From Lasioglossum baleicum (lineage: Eukaryota; Arthropoda; Insecta; Hymenoptera; Halictidae), in the NCBI RefSeq assembly GCF_051020765.1, contig NC_134933.1, forward strand, positions 15,163,461-15,227,460: a stretch of DNA of 64,000 bases. Direction: 5' to 3'. Of this stretch, positions 25,701 to 37,700 are shown piece by piece. The position numbers were made by a program, and so were the translations under genes. Under the pieces are notes generated by a model. The model saw only the letters and a list, made by a program, of their open reading frames with translations. It was not told the DNA's origin and made no database searches. Every line of letters begins with the position of its first letter. Position 1 is the first letter of the stretch.

Positions 25701-28700
25701 CTCCGTGCACCGCACTGGATGGCATTCCTATGCAACGGTTCGTCTGCGAACGTCTACGGCTACTCGTACGGCTATTCGTATGGTTGGCTACTGGCTACCG
25801 GTTACCGGTTACCGGTATTCTATAGAAGCGAGTACACGACCACGAAAGTCCATAGATCACCCGGCTGCAATGCATACAAAACCCCGATATCTACTCTGTT
25901 GCTGCCTCCTGCATCGAACCTGTTTTCCCGTGACGGTCCAAGAAACGCTGCCAACAAATACGCAGTTCGACAGCTCCGTTACCGTTATTGTTATCGTTGT
26001 CGCTATCGTTGCCGTTGCCGCTGCCGTTGTCGTCATGGTCTGTGTTATTGTCGTTGTTGTCCTATCCTGGATCTGCATGTGCTAGTCGAAAGTCGGAGAA
26101 ACGCGATGACAGTGATTCGAGCTGAAATTAGGGAGACAGTGGCAGGTACATAGAAAGGTGGTAAAGAGAGAAGTATTGAAATCAAAATGACATGGAAACG
26201 AGAAATTCGAGTAAAAATAAGATGATTCCTCAATAGATGAATAAACTATCAGTCTCGAAACTGTGTTTTCGAATTTTCGCGAGATCGACTGCACGGCCAC
26301 GGAGGTGTACGTTTAAAAGCGTAAACGAATAGAAACGAATAATATTGAATATCATCATTCGTGTTTACAGACGTAACCGCAACGCGCAGTGCTGTGCGGC
26401 GTCTACATTTTTATACAGGGTGTCCTAAAAATGTTGGAGTTCCTTGATGAGGGCGACTCCTGAGGTCATTTCAAGTGACATTTTCCTTTGCGAAAATATC
26501 CACCTCTTCCTGGTTAAGGAGTTATTAACAAAAAACCACCACGGACCAATCAGAGCGGCAGGCTCCACTGAGCGCAGCGTTGGTGTCGAGCCGCGGTGTG
26601 GCAGTGAACAAGAGCAGGAGCAGAAATTGATTTAATTAGAACTCACTTATTCAGCCATGAATGCAGTTGCTGCTTCGAAATGCGTGTCACTAGGCCATTC
26701 GGAGATGAACTGCACAGTTAAAATTAGGGATAGAGCAGTGCCGTTAAGGGACGTATGGTCAGGTTGACGAACTGCACAGCTGGTTTCGTTTCCAGGATTG
26801 CAAGGGTGCGGGATGTTTCTTCGCATTTCTCGATAATGCAAAGATGAAGATTTTCAATGGCCAAAAGCGCTAGATAAAAGATCACTCTAGGTCGCAATCG
26901 CCCTTGTTTAGTGTTTAATGTTTAATGATGTTGCCGGTTGGCGCAGACAGAATAGAACAAATTGTTTTTTTCACTTTACTTTACAATGTTGCAATGTTCT
27001 CGCCTATGCGTATGTCTCTCGCAATCCTCGAGTACGTCTGGCGCGGCTCGCGGGACCGAATTCACGTAAAAGGAGAGAGGGACACGTGACTCCCCCTAAT
27101 TAACGGTTGAATCCAGAACATTCTTTCCACACGCATGTCGCACAATTCGTAACAGCCCTCAGAAGTCCTATTTTTACGTTTACGAGGCGTAATTTGCATT
27201 ATTTGGAAGCATAAAGCTGCGCATGTAGCTATTTTCATGAAACTGTGACAGCTACATGCTGGTGAATAATGCAAATTACGCCTCGCAAACGTAAAAATAG
27301 GGCTTTTGAGGGCAATTGCGGCCTAGATTGAACTTTTATCTAGCGCGTTTGTCTACTGAAAAACCTCATCAGTCCCGAGAGGGACTGCTGTAAGACTGGA
27401 ATTTATGACACTCGTATGTTTCAGTTTTTCTGCCGATTGGTACGCAAAGTCGATGGGTAACTTGTTCGAAAAAAGTCTGTCCTTTTACCCAGCAAGAGAT
27501 AGAAATGTCAGGTACGCGTTAATATCTTGTTAACCGAGACGGACATTTTTGGAAATGAAAGTGTCACTCCGAATGATCTTCGGAACCGCCCCTTTTAAGG
27601 TTAAACGACGTTTTTGGGACACCCTGTGGAGTATAGACTACATATATGCAGAGAAAATTTCATTACACATTATATTACATTACCGCTACGCCTGTATGGT
27701 CGGCGGCTTCCCGAACGCGTTACGGTTCGATGTTGCGACCCGTTGCCTGATCCGTGGCAGGAATTTGCTCGATATTTCCCTCGGATATGTTTTTACGGTG
27801 AAATCGTTTGCTACTTTGTACCGTGTCTCGAGTATTTAACCCGGGAACAATGAAATTCCTGATTCCCTGCTCCGGATTCTGCTTTTCGACAATCGAAATC
27901 AAATCCTACGAGGAACAGTCGATGAAATGACCCGTTTTTAACATTTCCAGTTGAACGTTAATCCCGTGCATACGTACGTGAACAGAATAAATTGGAACTT
28001 TGACGTTACACGCTTGAACTTGGTACGAATTACGAACGATTCGGAATTTCTCGAATTTCCCAAGGATCCTCTAACACGAGCCGACCAATGGTATCCGATC
28101 GAAGCAGATTTTTCACGGTCTCTCGGGAATTATGTGCCGTGGAGGGTTAAGCCGAGGTATCGCTCGTGTATCCTGCGGGATATAGTACATACAGACTAGG
28201 TACTGACAGACTGTCTGTCAATCCCACAGTTGTAGCTACGTTGCATCGGTAATGTCTGCCGATGGGGAATGAGCGATGCGCAATGTGGTTGTCAGGTACC
28301 ACGCTCGTAACGGACAAGGTAACATGATCTCTTTGTTATTGTCTTGCTTAGAATGCTTATAGAACCGGGCGCGAATCTATAGTTGTTATTATGATAATTA
28401 ATTTTGAAACTATCAAGCACTCCGGGTAGAGTACTCCGCGAACTTGAGCTCTGCAGGATATACGACGCGAAGGAAGATTATACGAGATCTTTCACTAGGA
28501 ACATGAAACGCCGTAAAAATTTGTTAGTGATCCACTCGCCGGATATAGAGGAGTTGAAGGAGACGCGCGATCGGTCGAGCGATTAATTCGAGAACGCGGG
28601 CTTCATAATCGGAAGACGAGGCAGCCACCGTTAAAATGCGGCAAGCAGTGCTCGAGATTCAATTTAAGGGGTTAATTGGGATTCACCGTGGGCGCGCGCG

Positions 28701-31700
28701 CAAAGGGAATAACTCTGAAAGTTCCGGAGAAATTAGGCGCGTTGCGACGCGACGCGACGTTTCAGCCAAGTGGAAGTCTCCTGCAACTTTTTCGCTTGCT
28801 CCGAGGAGCTCGTCTCAGCGGCTCGAAGCGGCTAAAAAGCGATGCGAAGCGGGTCAAAGCTGATAAAAGGCGATGCAAAGCGGCCCAAAGCGGCTAAAAA
28901 CCGACGCGAAGCGGCGCAAGCCGGTTAAAAAATGATGCAAAGCGGCTACAAAGAAATGCAAAGCGGGTAGAAAGCGATTCAAAACAGCTCAAAGCGGGTA
29001 AAAAGCGTTGCAAAGCGGCCCGAAACAGCGGAAATCTGTGAAAAACGCAACGAGTCGGTTCTTCTTTGCGGAATGCCACGAACCGCTATCTATTCGATTC
29101 GCCATTAGCTTCTCCAGTTTCGTATATACATTATCTATACTGTGGAAACAATGTTTCTGGAACGAAGGCTGGAAAAATAGAAATTTCGAAGTGAATCGTA
29201 CGTTTACGGCCATCGTGCTCTTGAAACATTCATGATCTCCGCCATTGTTCCCGCACGCATCGAACAAAATCAATCGGTTGGCTTTACGCTGGGAAAAATC
29301 GATTCGTTGTCCTGCCCGTTTAACCTTTTATGGGACGAATAGCGACTCTATCAAATTTTCAACTTTTTCGCCGTTTTTTCTCTCTCCTCCCTTTTCGACT
29401 GAAAATCGAGCCAGTAAATAAAATCAAAGGAAAAAAGGAACTGGACAAGGCTGTCAACGAGTGGTTGAAGCTGGGTCGTGTGCTGCGCGAGCCGTTTCAA
29501 AATTATGAAATTGTTGGTAAATGAAATGAAAATGTCGACGACGGAACACACGTGTATGCATATGCATGTAGAAACGGCAGGCGATTAAAGATTATCGGCC
29601 GATCTACGATCCATTTTACGCGTGACTCGTCGTTGTTATTCGCGGATTACAGGCCGGATGAAAAGCAAAACAATTCGTGCACGATGCGCGTTCGAAATTC
29701 GACGGCATTCGACGGAATTTGACGGAATTTGGCGGAATTTTACAAAAGCCACTAGCGGCGCGGCGCGCGAGGAGCGATGGTGCGAGTCCGCGCGTTGTTA
29801 AATAACGAAAACAAACAATAACGCACGTAGCTCATAATCGCGTCGGATCATCGATCATTGTCTGCTCGACGGCTAATGAGAAAGCATAGCTCTAGTTTCC
29901 GGTTCGTTTAATTGTTACGGGCGGGCACGTCGCGACGTCGCGCGTCGGCTTCGGGAAACAAATAGCTGTCAAGCCGGGCGGTGCATTTTGATGCGGTCCG
30001 GTGTGCGTGTGTGCGTGTGTGTGCAGCATGGCTATATTTTTTTCCTGTTACAAAATGCGTGGGGCTGTAAAGTATAACACGCAGAGAACGCGCGACTGCC
30101 CGATGAACATACCTTTCCCGTTTATCTATTTCCCGTTTCCCGCTTTTCGTCAACGAATGATGGCGGCACGACTCCGGCGAAACGTGCGTCGACTGATCAA
30201 GCCGGATGTCGTTTCGCGCTTGTAATTTACTTAGCACCTGGTCAGAGCCATCCGTTATTTTTCATAACTCTATTTACTTGCTGACCGGGAATCTGCATTT
30301 TCGAGTCTGTCGCGGCAACGCTGCGTAGCGGCGACACGAGTTTATTTCTCTGTCCCCTTCACCCCGGGAATCAGATTGCCCGGAACAGTCGGAGTTTGAT
30401 TTTTCGAGCAGCTTTTTGCTTTTAAATGGTTGACAATCCCATGACCGAGAACGAAAGCCGATTTTGTCCGGGTTACATTCGCTCGCCGCGCTGTCGATGA
30501 AGCCGCTTTGTGCAATTGCCGCTTTAGATACTGCGAGCGAAGCGTATTGGTTCCGTGGACAAAAGATCAGGATCTACGAGAGACGCATCTACAGGACCGG
30601 CGAACAAATTCTGGTGCTTGCAAAACAGCCGCGAGAGAGAAAACTGGTCGGCGACTTCGAACGAATTGCCGAGTTTCGAAAAGCGTTTGTGAGGTTCGCG
30701 AAAAGAAGGTGCGCGGTTTTGAAAAAGTTTTGAACAGTCTAGTTTTGCGATAAAATGGCAGAGCTTACGAAGTTGTTCTATTCGAAGAAAATGGGATTAA
30801 AGTTTAAAGAAGCTCGTCGGGACAGAGCTTAGCGGTGCATGGCGAGGACTTTGTGTCGCGCAACGAGGGATGAAGAGGGACGAAGAGGTATTAAGAGGGA
30901 TGAAGAGGGACAACGAGAGGTCGAATGGAGTGTAGAGGGTGGGCAGAATATAGAGATACGGAGAACGCTTTTATGCGGTGTCGCTGACGTCGAGAACGAA
31001 TAAAAATAAAGACGCGCACGCATCGCCCACTGTAAAATCATCAGCTCGCGAATACATCAGCGAGCATTGTTCCGTAACGTAGCGCGACAGCGACCATAAA
31101 TGCCAGAAGGGGGGCGCTTAAAGCGCGTTAAAGCGGTCTCTTTCGGAATCAGCGTACCGCGGCTCGCTCCTTTGTAATTCGAATCGCGAGAGAGCTTTTC
31201 AAATTTCTCGTTACAGTGTCGGGGACGCGATCCGCACGAAAACTGAACGGTGCATCGTATACGGTATACAATATACATACAATATACAATACGCGCTGTT
31301 GCTGTTACGTTTAGCCGGAAGCGCGTTAACGAACTTCTCGTTTATAAATTCACCGGCGAATACGTTCTCGTTGCAGCTTGCTATTACAAAGATCGGAGGC
31401 GGCTACCCGCGTAACGCAACGTAAAAATGCCTGGTCTTGATAAATATTCTAATTAGCTGCGCTGCGATAGTCGGCAACTGATCTCGATGCCGATCGTCGA
31501 TAGTCGAACTGGTGTGTCTCGTCAACTCTCCACCGAAACAGATAGATTCCGTCGAACGTGTGTGACCTCGTTACGATTCGCGAGCGATAATCGGACAGGT
31601 CTCTGGTAATTTCGGGTCGGCTGGCTTGTTTGCGCAAATTCGCTCAGGATCCGGGATTTTCTTGATCGAAAGGCGATCCGGATCGTTCGCTCTCTTGGTG

Positions 31701-34700
31701 TGTACTCGGCGAACCGCGGCCAATTAGCCGGAAGCGCGTTCGGACCATTAACTCGAAATGAATTCGCGTTTAGGGTTTGCTTCGGCGCGGATGGTCGATC
31801 GGTAAACCAATCGGCAAATTCGATTTCTGGGGCGGTCGACCGTGGATTATTAAACTTATCGATCGGCGCAGCGGCGACTCGGCCTAGCCTAATTCGTCTG
31901 GGTTTGGTTTGATGGCGGGGGAGCAACCGAGGAAGGCTATCCGACTGTCTCTGCTTCCGAGTTGTTTGCGGCCAACGTTGCGTCCTGTGCCGCAACAAAT
32001 AACCCCCGTTCACCTCTTCTTTCCCCCCTTCTTGCCCCTTCATTTTCCGTCTCATTATATAGGGTGAGTCACCTAACGTTATCACCTCAAATATCGTTGT
32101 TGTTTTCAAAGATACATTAAATGTCTTGAGGACAATGTTGAATGGTAAAATGGGGCTCGTACGTCACCAAAAAGATTTTTGTTTTTATGTCATTTTTTTA
32201 GAGATATCAAGGTCACCTTCATTGTTTTAAATGGAACCACCCTTTTTTAAACATCTATACATTGATAGTCCCTTTCATTTCGAATTCGGTGACTACAATT
32301 ACTCAAGGCCATTCAAGGTCACGGAATGAAAAAACCTGATGAATTCCTGATATTCCCGACATAAATTTCATCGGTTTCACATATCGCTACATCAGGAATT
32401 CATCAGGTTTTTGCCGTCCGCGACCTTGAATAACCTTGAGTAACTATAGTCACTGAAATCGTAATGAAAAGGTAGATGTTTAAAAAAGAGTGGTTCCATT
32501 AAAAAAATAAAGGTGACCTTGATATCTCTAAAAAAATAACATAGAAACAAAAACTTTTTGGGTGTCGTATGAGCCCCATTTTATCATTCAACTTTGTCCT
32601 GAATACATTTAATGTATCTTTGAAAACAACAAAGATATTTCAGGTGATAACGTTAGGTGATTCACCCAGTACATATGTAGATACTTGTGTCTCGCGGCGC
32701 TCTAGAAAACCGAAGACGCTTTCTCGACATGTTTCCTTCTCTTCGCTTGAATACGTTACGGCGTTTTGATACACGGCGAACCGTCACATCAGACCGTGAC
32801 AATTCGGCAGGATGCGTTGAAAAATTCAGCTTAATTTAACTTTGGTCTGACTTATCTTCGTGTCTACTCGCTCCGGATCACCGTAACTGACGGTCCGCAC
32901 GGTTCCCGTGTATTATTTGTGATAAGATCGCTATCTGGTTTTGCGTGTCGCATGTAATTGAATTCGAATTAGTCGTTAGAGGGTATATCGGGGCGGTGTG
33001 CGGCGCGGCGCCCTATGCCCGGCGTTCGGCGCTCAGCGCTCAGCGTTAGGAAACCGCGTTATATGTATTCTCTGGGGCACGATAGAAGCCTTAGTTCGAT
33101 CCGACGTATATTGTACCCGGCCTGTTTACCGATGTTAGGCAACCGTGCGTAATTGCACAGACTTTCGTAGCACACGGCGCAACGTATCAAGCCAACCGCA
33201 TCAGGGATTCCGGTTCCCGGCGAATATTTTCGCGAGTCTCGTTCTCCTCACCAAAACGTCGCGGTAGACGAATAATTCATTCGCATGGACAAATAGAATT
33301 CATGTTATTTCTCGGTCAATTCCTCGTCGAAATGTTTGATTACAATTACAACGAGTCTACATTTTTAACGCTCCGGATATCCGAGCACCGAGAACGGTGT
33401 ATTCTCTACCAAAGTCTACGAGAGTCTTGACTGAATATGCGCGCGGACAAATGAATCGGTTTAACTATTTCCAAATAGAAGCGTTTCAGCGTTCATCATC
33501 GATTATGGGAACTCGGGTAAAATGGGGAGGAGCCGTTCCGGCTCGTCCGGCGTTCCATGAAACAGTTCGAGACGGGGCGAGATGAAACAAGATGGGATGA
33601 GACAAGACGAGATGGGACGTGACGGGACGCGCGCGACGGTTCCATCGTTGAAAACCGCGTGTATTCGGTCTTGAAATCGATTCTCGGTGTCGTTGAGAGT
33701 TTCTATTTGTTCGAGCGTTTCTTTATCTAAAACTCTACTTTATGGACATTGTAGGAACGTACCCATCCGAATCGCGAAAAGTGAATCGATGATGAACAGA
33801 AATTCCACAGTCCAACAGACGTTGCATCGGTTCGGTCCGGATCGGTCAATGCCTTCGAGAAAGGGAACTTTAGCTTCGTTCCGGAAGAGCGCGTTATTAT
33901 GTCGTTGGATATTTACTATTTTGCAGAGATTCCGGGAAGATGGAGGAGGCACTGTCCGCACGGACCGATAATGTCGGATGCCGGATGCAACTTGGTTTCC
34001 GAGGGAATCACCGGGGAGAACGGAAACACGGTGGCGACCGGGAAATGCGTCTGCGGACCGCCGGTGCTCTGGTGTCCAGGTGAACCACGGCCTTACGTTT
34101 ACCAAACGCGATACGAGTGCAGGCTCAATTTGATCGCGAAAATGGGATACGGTAAGTACCCGGCCATTGCTGAATTCCCGTCTATACTTACTTGTAATTA
34201 GAATACCTAGACTCTGTCCCAGTTTTCCCCAAGATACGCGATCGGTTCGAATCCATTCGATCGATACGGCCATTGGAATAATAATTACGTTTTAACATAC
34301 TCGATAAAACTCGGATTTACTTCGATATTTATTGTTAGTTCGATAATTGGCTCTCGGCGATCCATCGAAATAGGAAATAGACTATCGAAATCGATTTCGA
34401 TGTCGATACTTCAGGATTTCGTTTTTAGCACCGATGTTGATTGTTCTCGCGAGGAGAATCGACCAGCGAAGCTGTTACTCTTTTTTTGGACGGCACAAGC
34501 GGTTCTTCGAATAGCGAAAGCTTCAATTTCATTCCCGTTCCCATCGATTGGTCCTTAAAACGCGAATTTGCATAAAGATCCGCGCGGTCTTGGTCCGGTT
34601 AGCGTACATATAAACTCGTTATCATTATAGGAAATATCTACCTAGAATAGTCGGGTAACTACTACGAGCATTTCTATATACATAGATACATCCTTTAGGA

Positions 34701-37700
34701 ATAATCTCGTATACAATAAAAGGTACCGAGAGCAACTTGCCCTTTTATCATTACGATTCTAATTATCGTTATTGGATCGAGATGCACCCAAACGAACTCG
34801 ATCGCGAAAATATCTTTCCGTATTATCCGATTATTGTTGTGCATCTCCCGTGCCGTTTGTAAGCTGCAATAGCACTGTTACAGTCCACTCTCTAGGGTAC
34901 TCCGGGAACGTTAGCTTATGGTTACCACGGGTGGTTACTATGGGCAGCAGTTACCTTCAGTCTCGCGGGAAACCGGTTACCTGGCTGCGATTCGGTTTTA
35001 GGTGTCTACGCTAGAACCTCCGATTCGGCGATCGGGTTGCTTCGTGCCGATTTCACAGTACCATGGCCCCATCACCTATGGTGCGTGGCGCACCATGGAG
35101 ACACATCCAGCCGCACGGTCGTTGTTCCCCCTAAAACTCGAAAACAATTAATTATTCTCTATAGAAGCCCCGCGTCCTGTTTTCCGTTTTCCGTTTCTCG
35201 TTTCCTGCTTCCCAGTTCGCTCAGCCGTAAAATGACCAGCGGTGCTCCATTAAAACAACAGTTGCGTAGCGAAAATTGTGTTGCGAACGCGGAGAAACTG
35301 GCTTCCCCCTTCCCTCCGCGATCCCTATTTCGTTAAGGACCAAGAGTAACGCCAATTCCAAATTCCAAAATCGAACAGGTCGTATTTACGCGTACTTCGG
35401 GTATACGGTAGACATTCTTTTTAATAACGCACCATCCATATGCATTATCGATCGCGGTGGGACGTGGCAAAGCGAGGCGAGAGGCGAGGTGCAACGGTCC
35501 GTTGTCATTTTCCCGGTTATTATAACTTGATGGAACATTGGGAACTGTTGCAGTTTATCGCCGAATCAAATGTTTCCGTCGGATTTACTTAATTGGCCGA
35601 CAGGAAACGATGCATATTATCGGAATCGGGACGAGGGATTTCGACCGTTTCGACGTGACGGGAAAACGTTCGTCGTCGGCTAAAGGAAAAAACGACACCA
35701 GAACGATCGAATCGCGCGACCGTGCGACATGTTAACGAAAAGAAATGATAAAGCCCGCTACACACAGTCGCTTTTTAAGGAGGTCTCGTATCCAGGATTC
35801 CAAGGATGCGGGGTGCGTCTTCTCATTTCTCGATAATGCAAAGATGAGGTTTTTCAGTGGTCAGAAGCGCTAGATAAAAGATCAATCTAGGCCGCGATCG
35901 CCCTAAAAAGTCCTATTTTTACGTTTACGAGGCGTAGTTTGCGTTATTCGGCAGCATGTAGCTGTCGTAGCTTTATGAAAATAGAAACATACGCAGCTGT
36001 ATGCTTCCGAGTAACGCAAATTACACTGCCGAATGATGCAAATTACGACTGGTAAACGTAATATTGAATCCATAGTATTTCTGACCGCAATTCCGGTACT
36101 GCACGGTTGCCGCACGTTAGACAAACGTTTGTGCAAAAACCGTGCAAAAACCGTGCGGAGACCGTGCGGCCGAATAACGAATGTGTACTTTGACTGATAT
36201 TCGGTTATGTACTAAACGATTGCACATGCGACTGCGACGATCGCGCGTCGCCGCATGATAAAAAAACAGATGTGCGTAGCGGGCCTCTATGACCGTCGAA
36301 GAAAGAGAGAAACGCAACTGGTATTCTCGTTGTTCGACGCGTAGGCGCGCGAGACTACCGCGTCGCGGCAGCCGCCATCGGTCGGGTTCTTTCCTTACCC
36401 ACGAAATAATTTAATAATTCTAATAACATTTCCCGGACCTGCGAAAAAATATTTCTGAGACCTGCGCAAAAACTGCACGAGTATCGACGAAATTTGAATG
36501 CATGTAGCTGTGGAAGCGCAGGGCGAGTGTTCTCGTTTTCGGAGGGGCGTATCGATTATCGAATAAATTGGGAATAATCGTAGCCGGGTTCTGCGAAATG
36601 AATAGTTGAGCCGGTCTTTTCGTCGAACTAAACTTCCGCTGTTCCGCTGTTCCGCTGTTCCACCGCGCCGCAAGCCGTAGCAATATTCGCCGTTGCGCTG
36701 TAGCGAACCTGTAACGAAGTTGTTAGCGAGCGAGTAACAAAATTAGTTACCTCCACCGGCGCGGAAAGTCCAATTCGATCCTTCGGAAGAAGTTTAATCG
36801 TGTACGTTCTCGAAAGGTGGAGGATAGGTGGATTGTTCCTTTGCGGAGTTAAACGCACGACTAAAATCTCCGGGTCCGTCGGAGAATGGAACGAGGAGAG
36901 CTTGCTCTGGCAATCTCTACCGTGGCATGCCGAGAACTTTCAGCTCGAAACCTTTATTTTCGACGATGATTATCTTTGCTTTTGTTAAACATTAGCGCGA
37001 CCGCAATGTATACATATGCAGCTATTCAACCGCATGCCTCATTGTCCAGTAAAGTCTTGATCTACAATGTCGGGTCCATGCTCCGACATAGATCGTGTAG
37101 GGCGACTATCTTTTTGTGACCTCACCGACCGCGTCGAACGTAGAAAAGAATAGCGCATATAAACATACCGTCGATTAAACCACTAAATACAGATTCAATT
37201 ATATCGCGTTTAGTGTAATTTTAATCAGAAAAATGCTATAAATAAGTTGGCGAAAGTCCCGTAGAAGGACAATGAAAAATACAGAAGTTTTGTAATTGGA
37301 TTAGTAGTGGTTCACACCGATGTACTCGACCGTGTATCGGATTACGCGGCACGTTAATACTTTACAGTGCTCGACTACCGAGGCAGCTCTAGCTTTGCGG
37401 CTCTTCGCAAGGTATAGCCCTCAGTGGAGGCGGTAGGCAAACTTACTAACATCGTACAGTTCTGTCCGGCTTAGATCAAGACTTCACTGTAGTATTTTCT
37501 CAATGAGCGTGTTACGAATCCGTTTGAAATTCTGACCATGGAATATCATCGCGAACTTCATAGAATGTAGAAAATTCGTCGAAGTGAAATTATTCGTTGC
37601 ATAGAATACAACTCCATTCGTCGGATATTTCTTGGTACGCTGACTCCGTGCCACATCGCGCGATATAATGGAACCGCGGATAGACGGATGATGCATCGAG

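Larger units (their letters stand above)
26416..27626. mobile_element. DNA element with CAGGGTGTCC-AAAAA terminal inverted repeats (composite)
   Basis: The left end CAGGGTGTCCTAAAAATG and right end TTTTTGGGACACCCTG are inverted repeats. The similarity continues inward for about 110 bases with shared AGTGACA and AAAAT-TCC blocks. No clean target duplication was seen (TATA versus TGGA). It has no transposase. The middle contains another element (26780-27400), so this is a nested structure. Confidence 0.72.
10309..33926. other. Intron 2 of the IGFBP-domain gene (23.6 kb)
   Basis: No nested gene was recognised. Outside the listed mobile elements and repeats, the stretches 10815-12800, 13450-17500, 18500-19940, 23340-25190 and 29040-32050 are CG-rich, unique-looking DNA with only chance open frames. 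A polypyrimidine stretch lies at 17080-17160, a GA-rich tract at 30865-30925, and a degenerate GAGATGGGAC repeat at 33575-33640. Confidence 0.55.

Noticed and set aside
25591..26153. Overlapping 144- and 164-codon plus-strand frames
   Set aside because: Their length comes from a hexamer-like repeat with period divisible by three; no domain is visible.
32062..32667. Long palindrome as an assembly artefact
   Set aside because: The two arms differ by substitutions and small indels, so it is a genuine inverted repeat and not a mirrored read join.
35079..35097. ATGGTGCG...CGCACCAT hairpin as a possible microRNA
   Set aside because: The stem is only 8 bp; a microRNA precursor needs about 22 or more paired bases.
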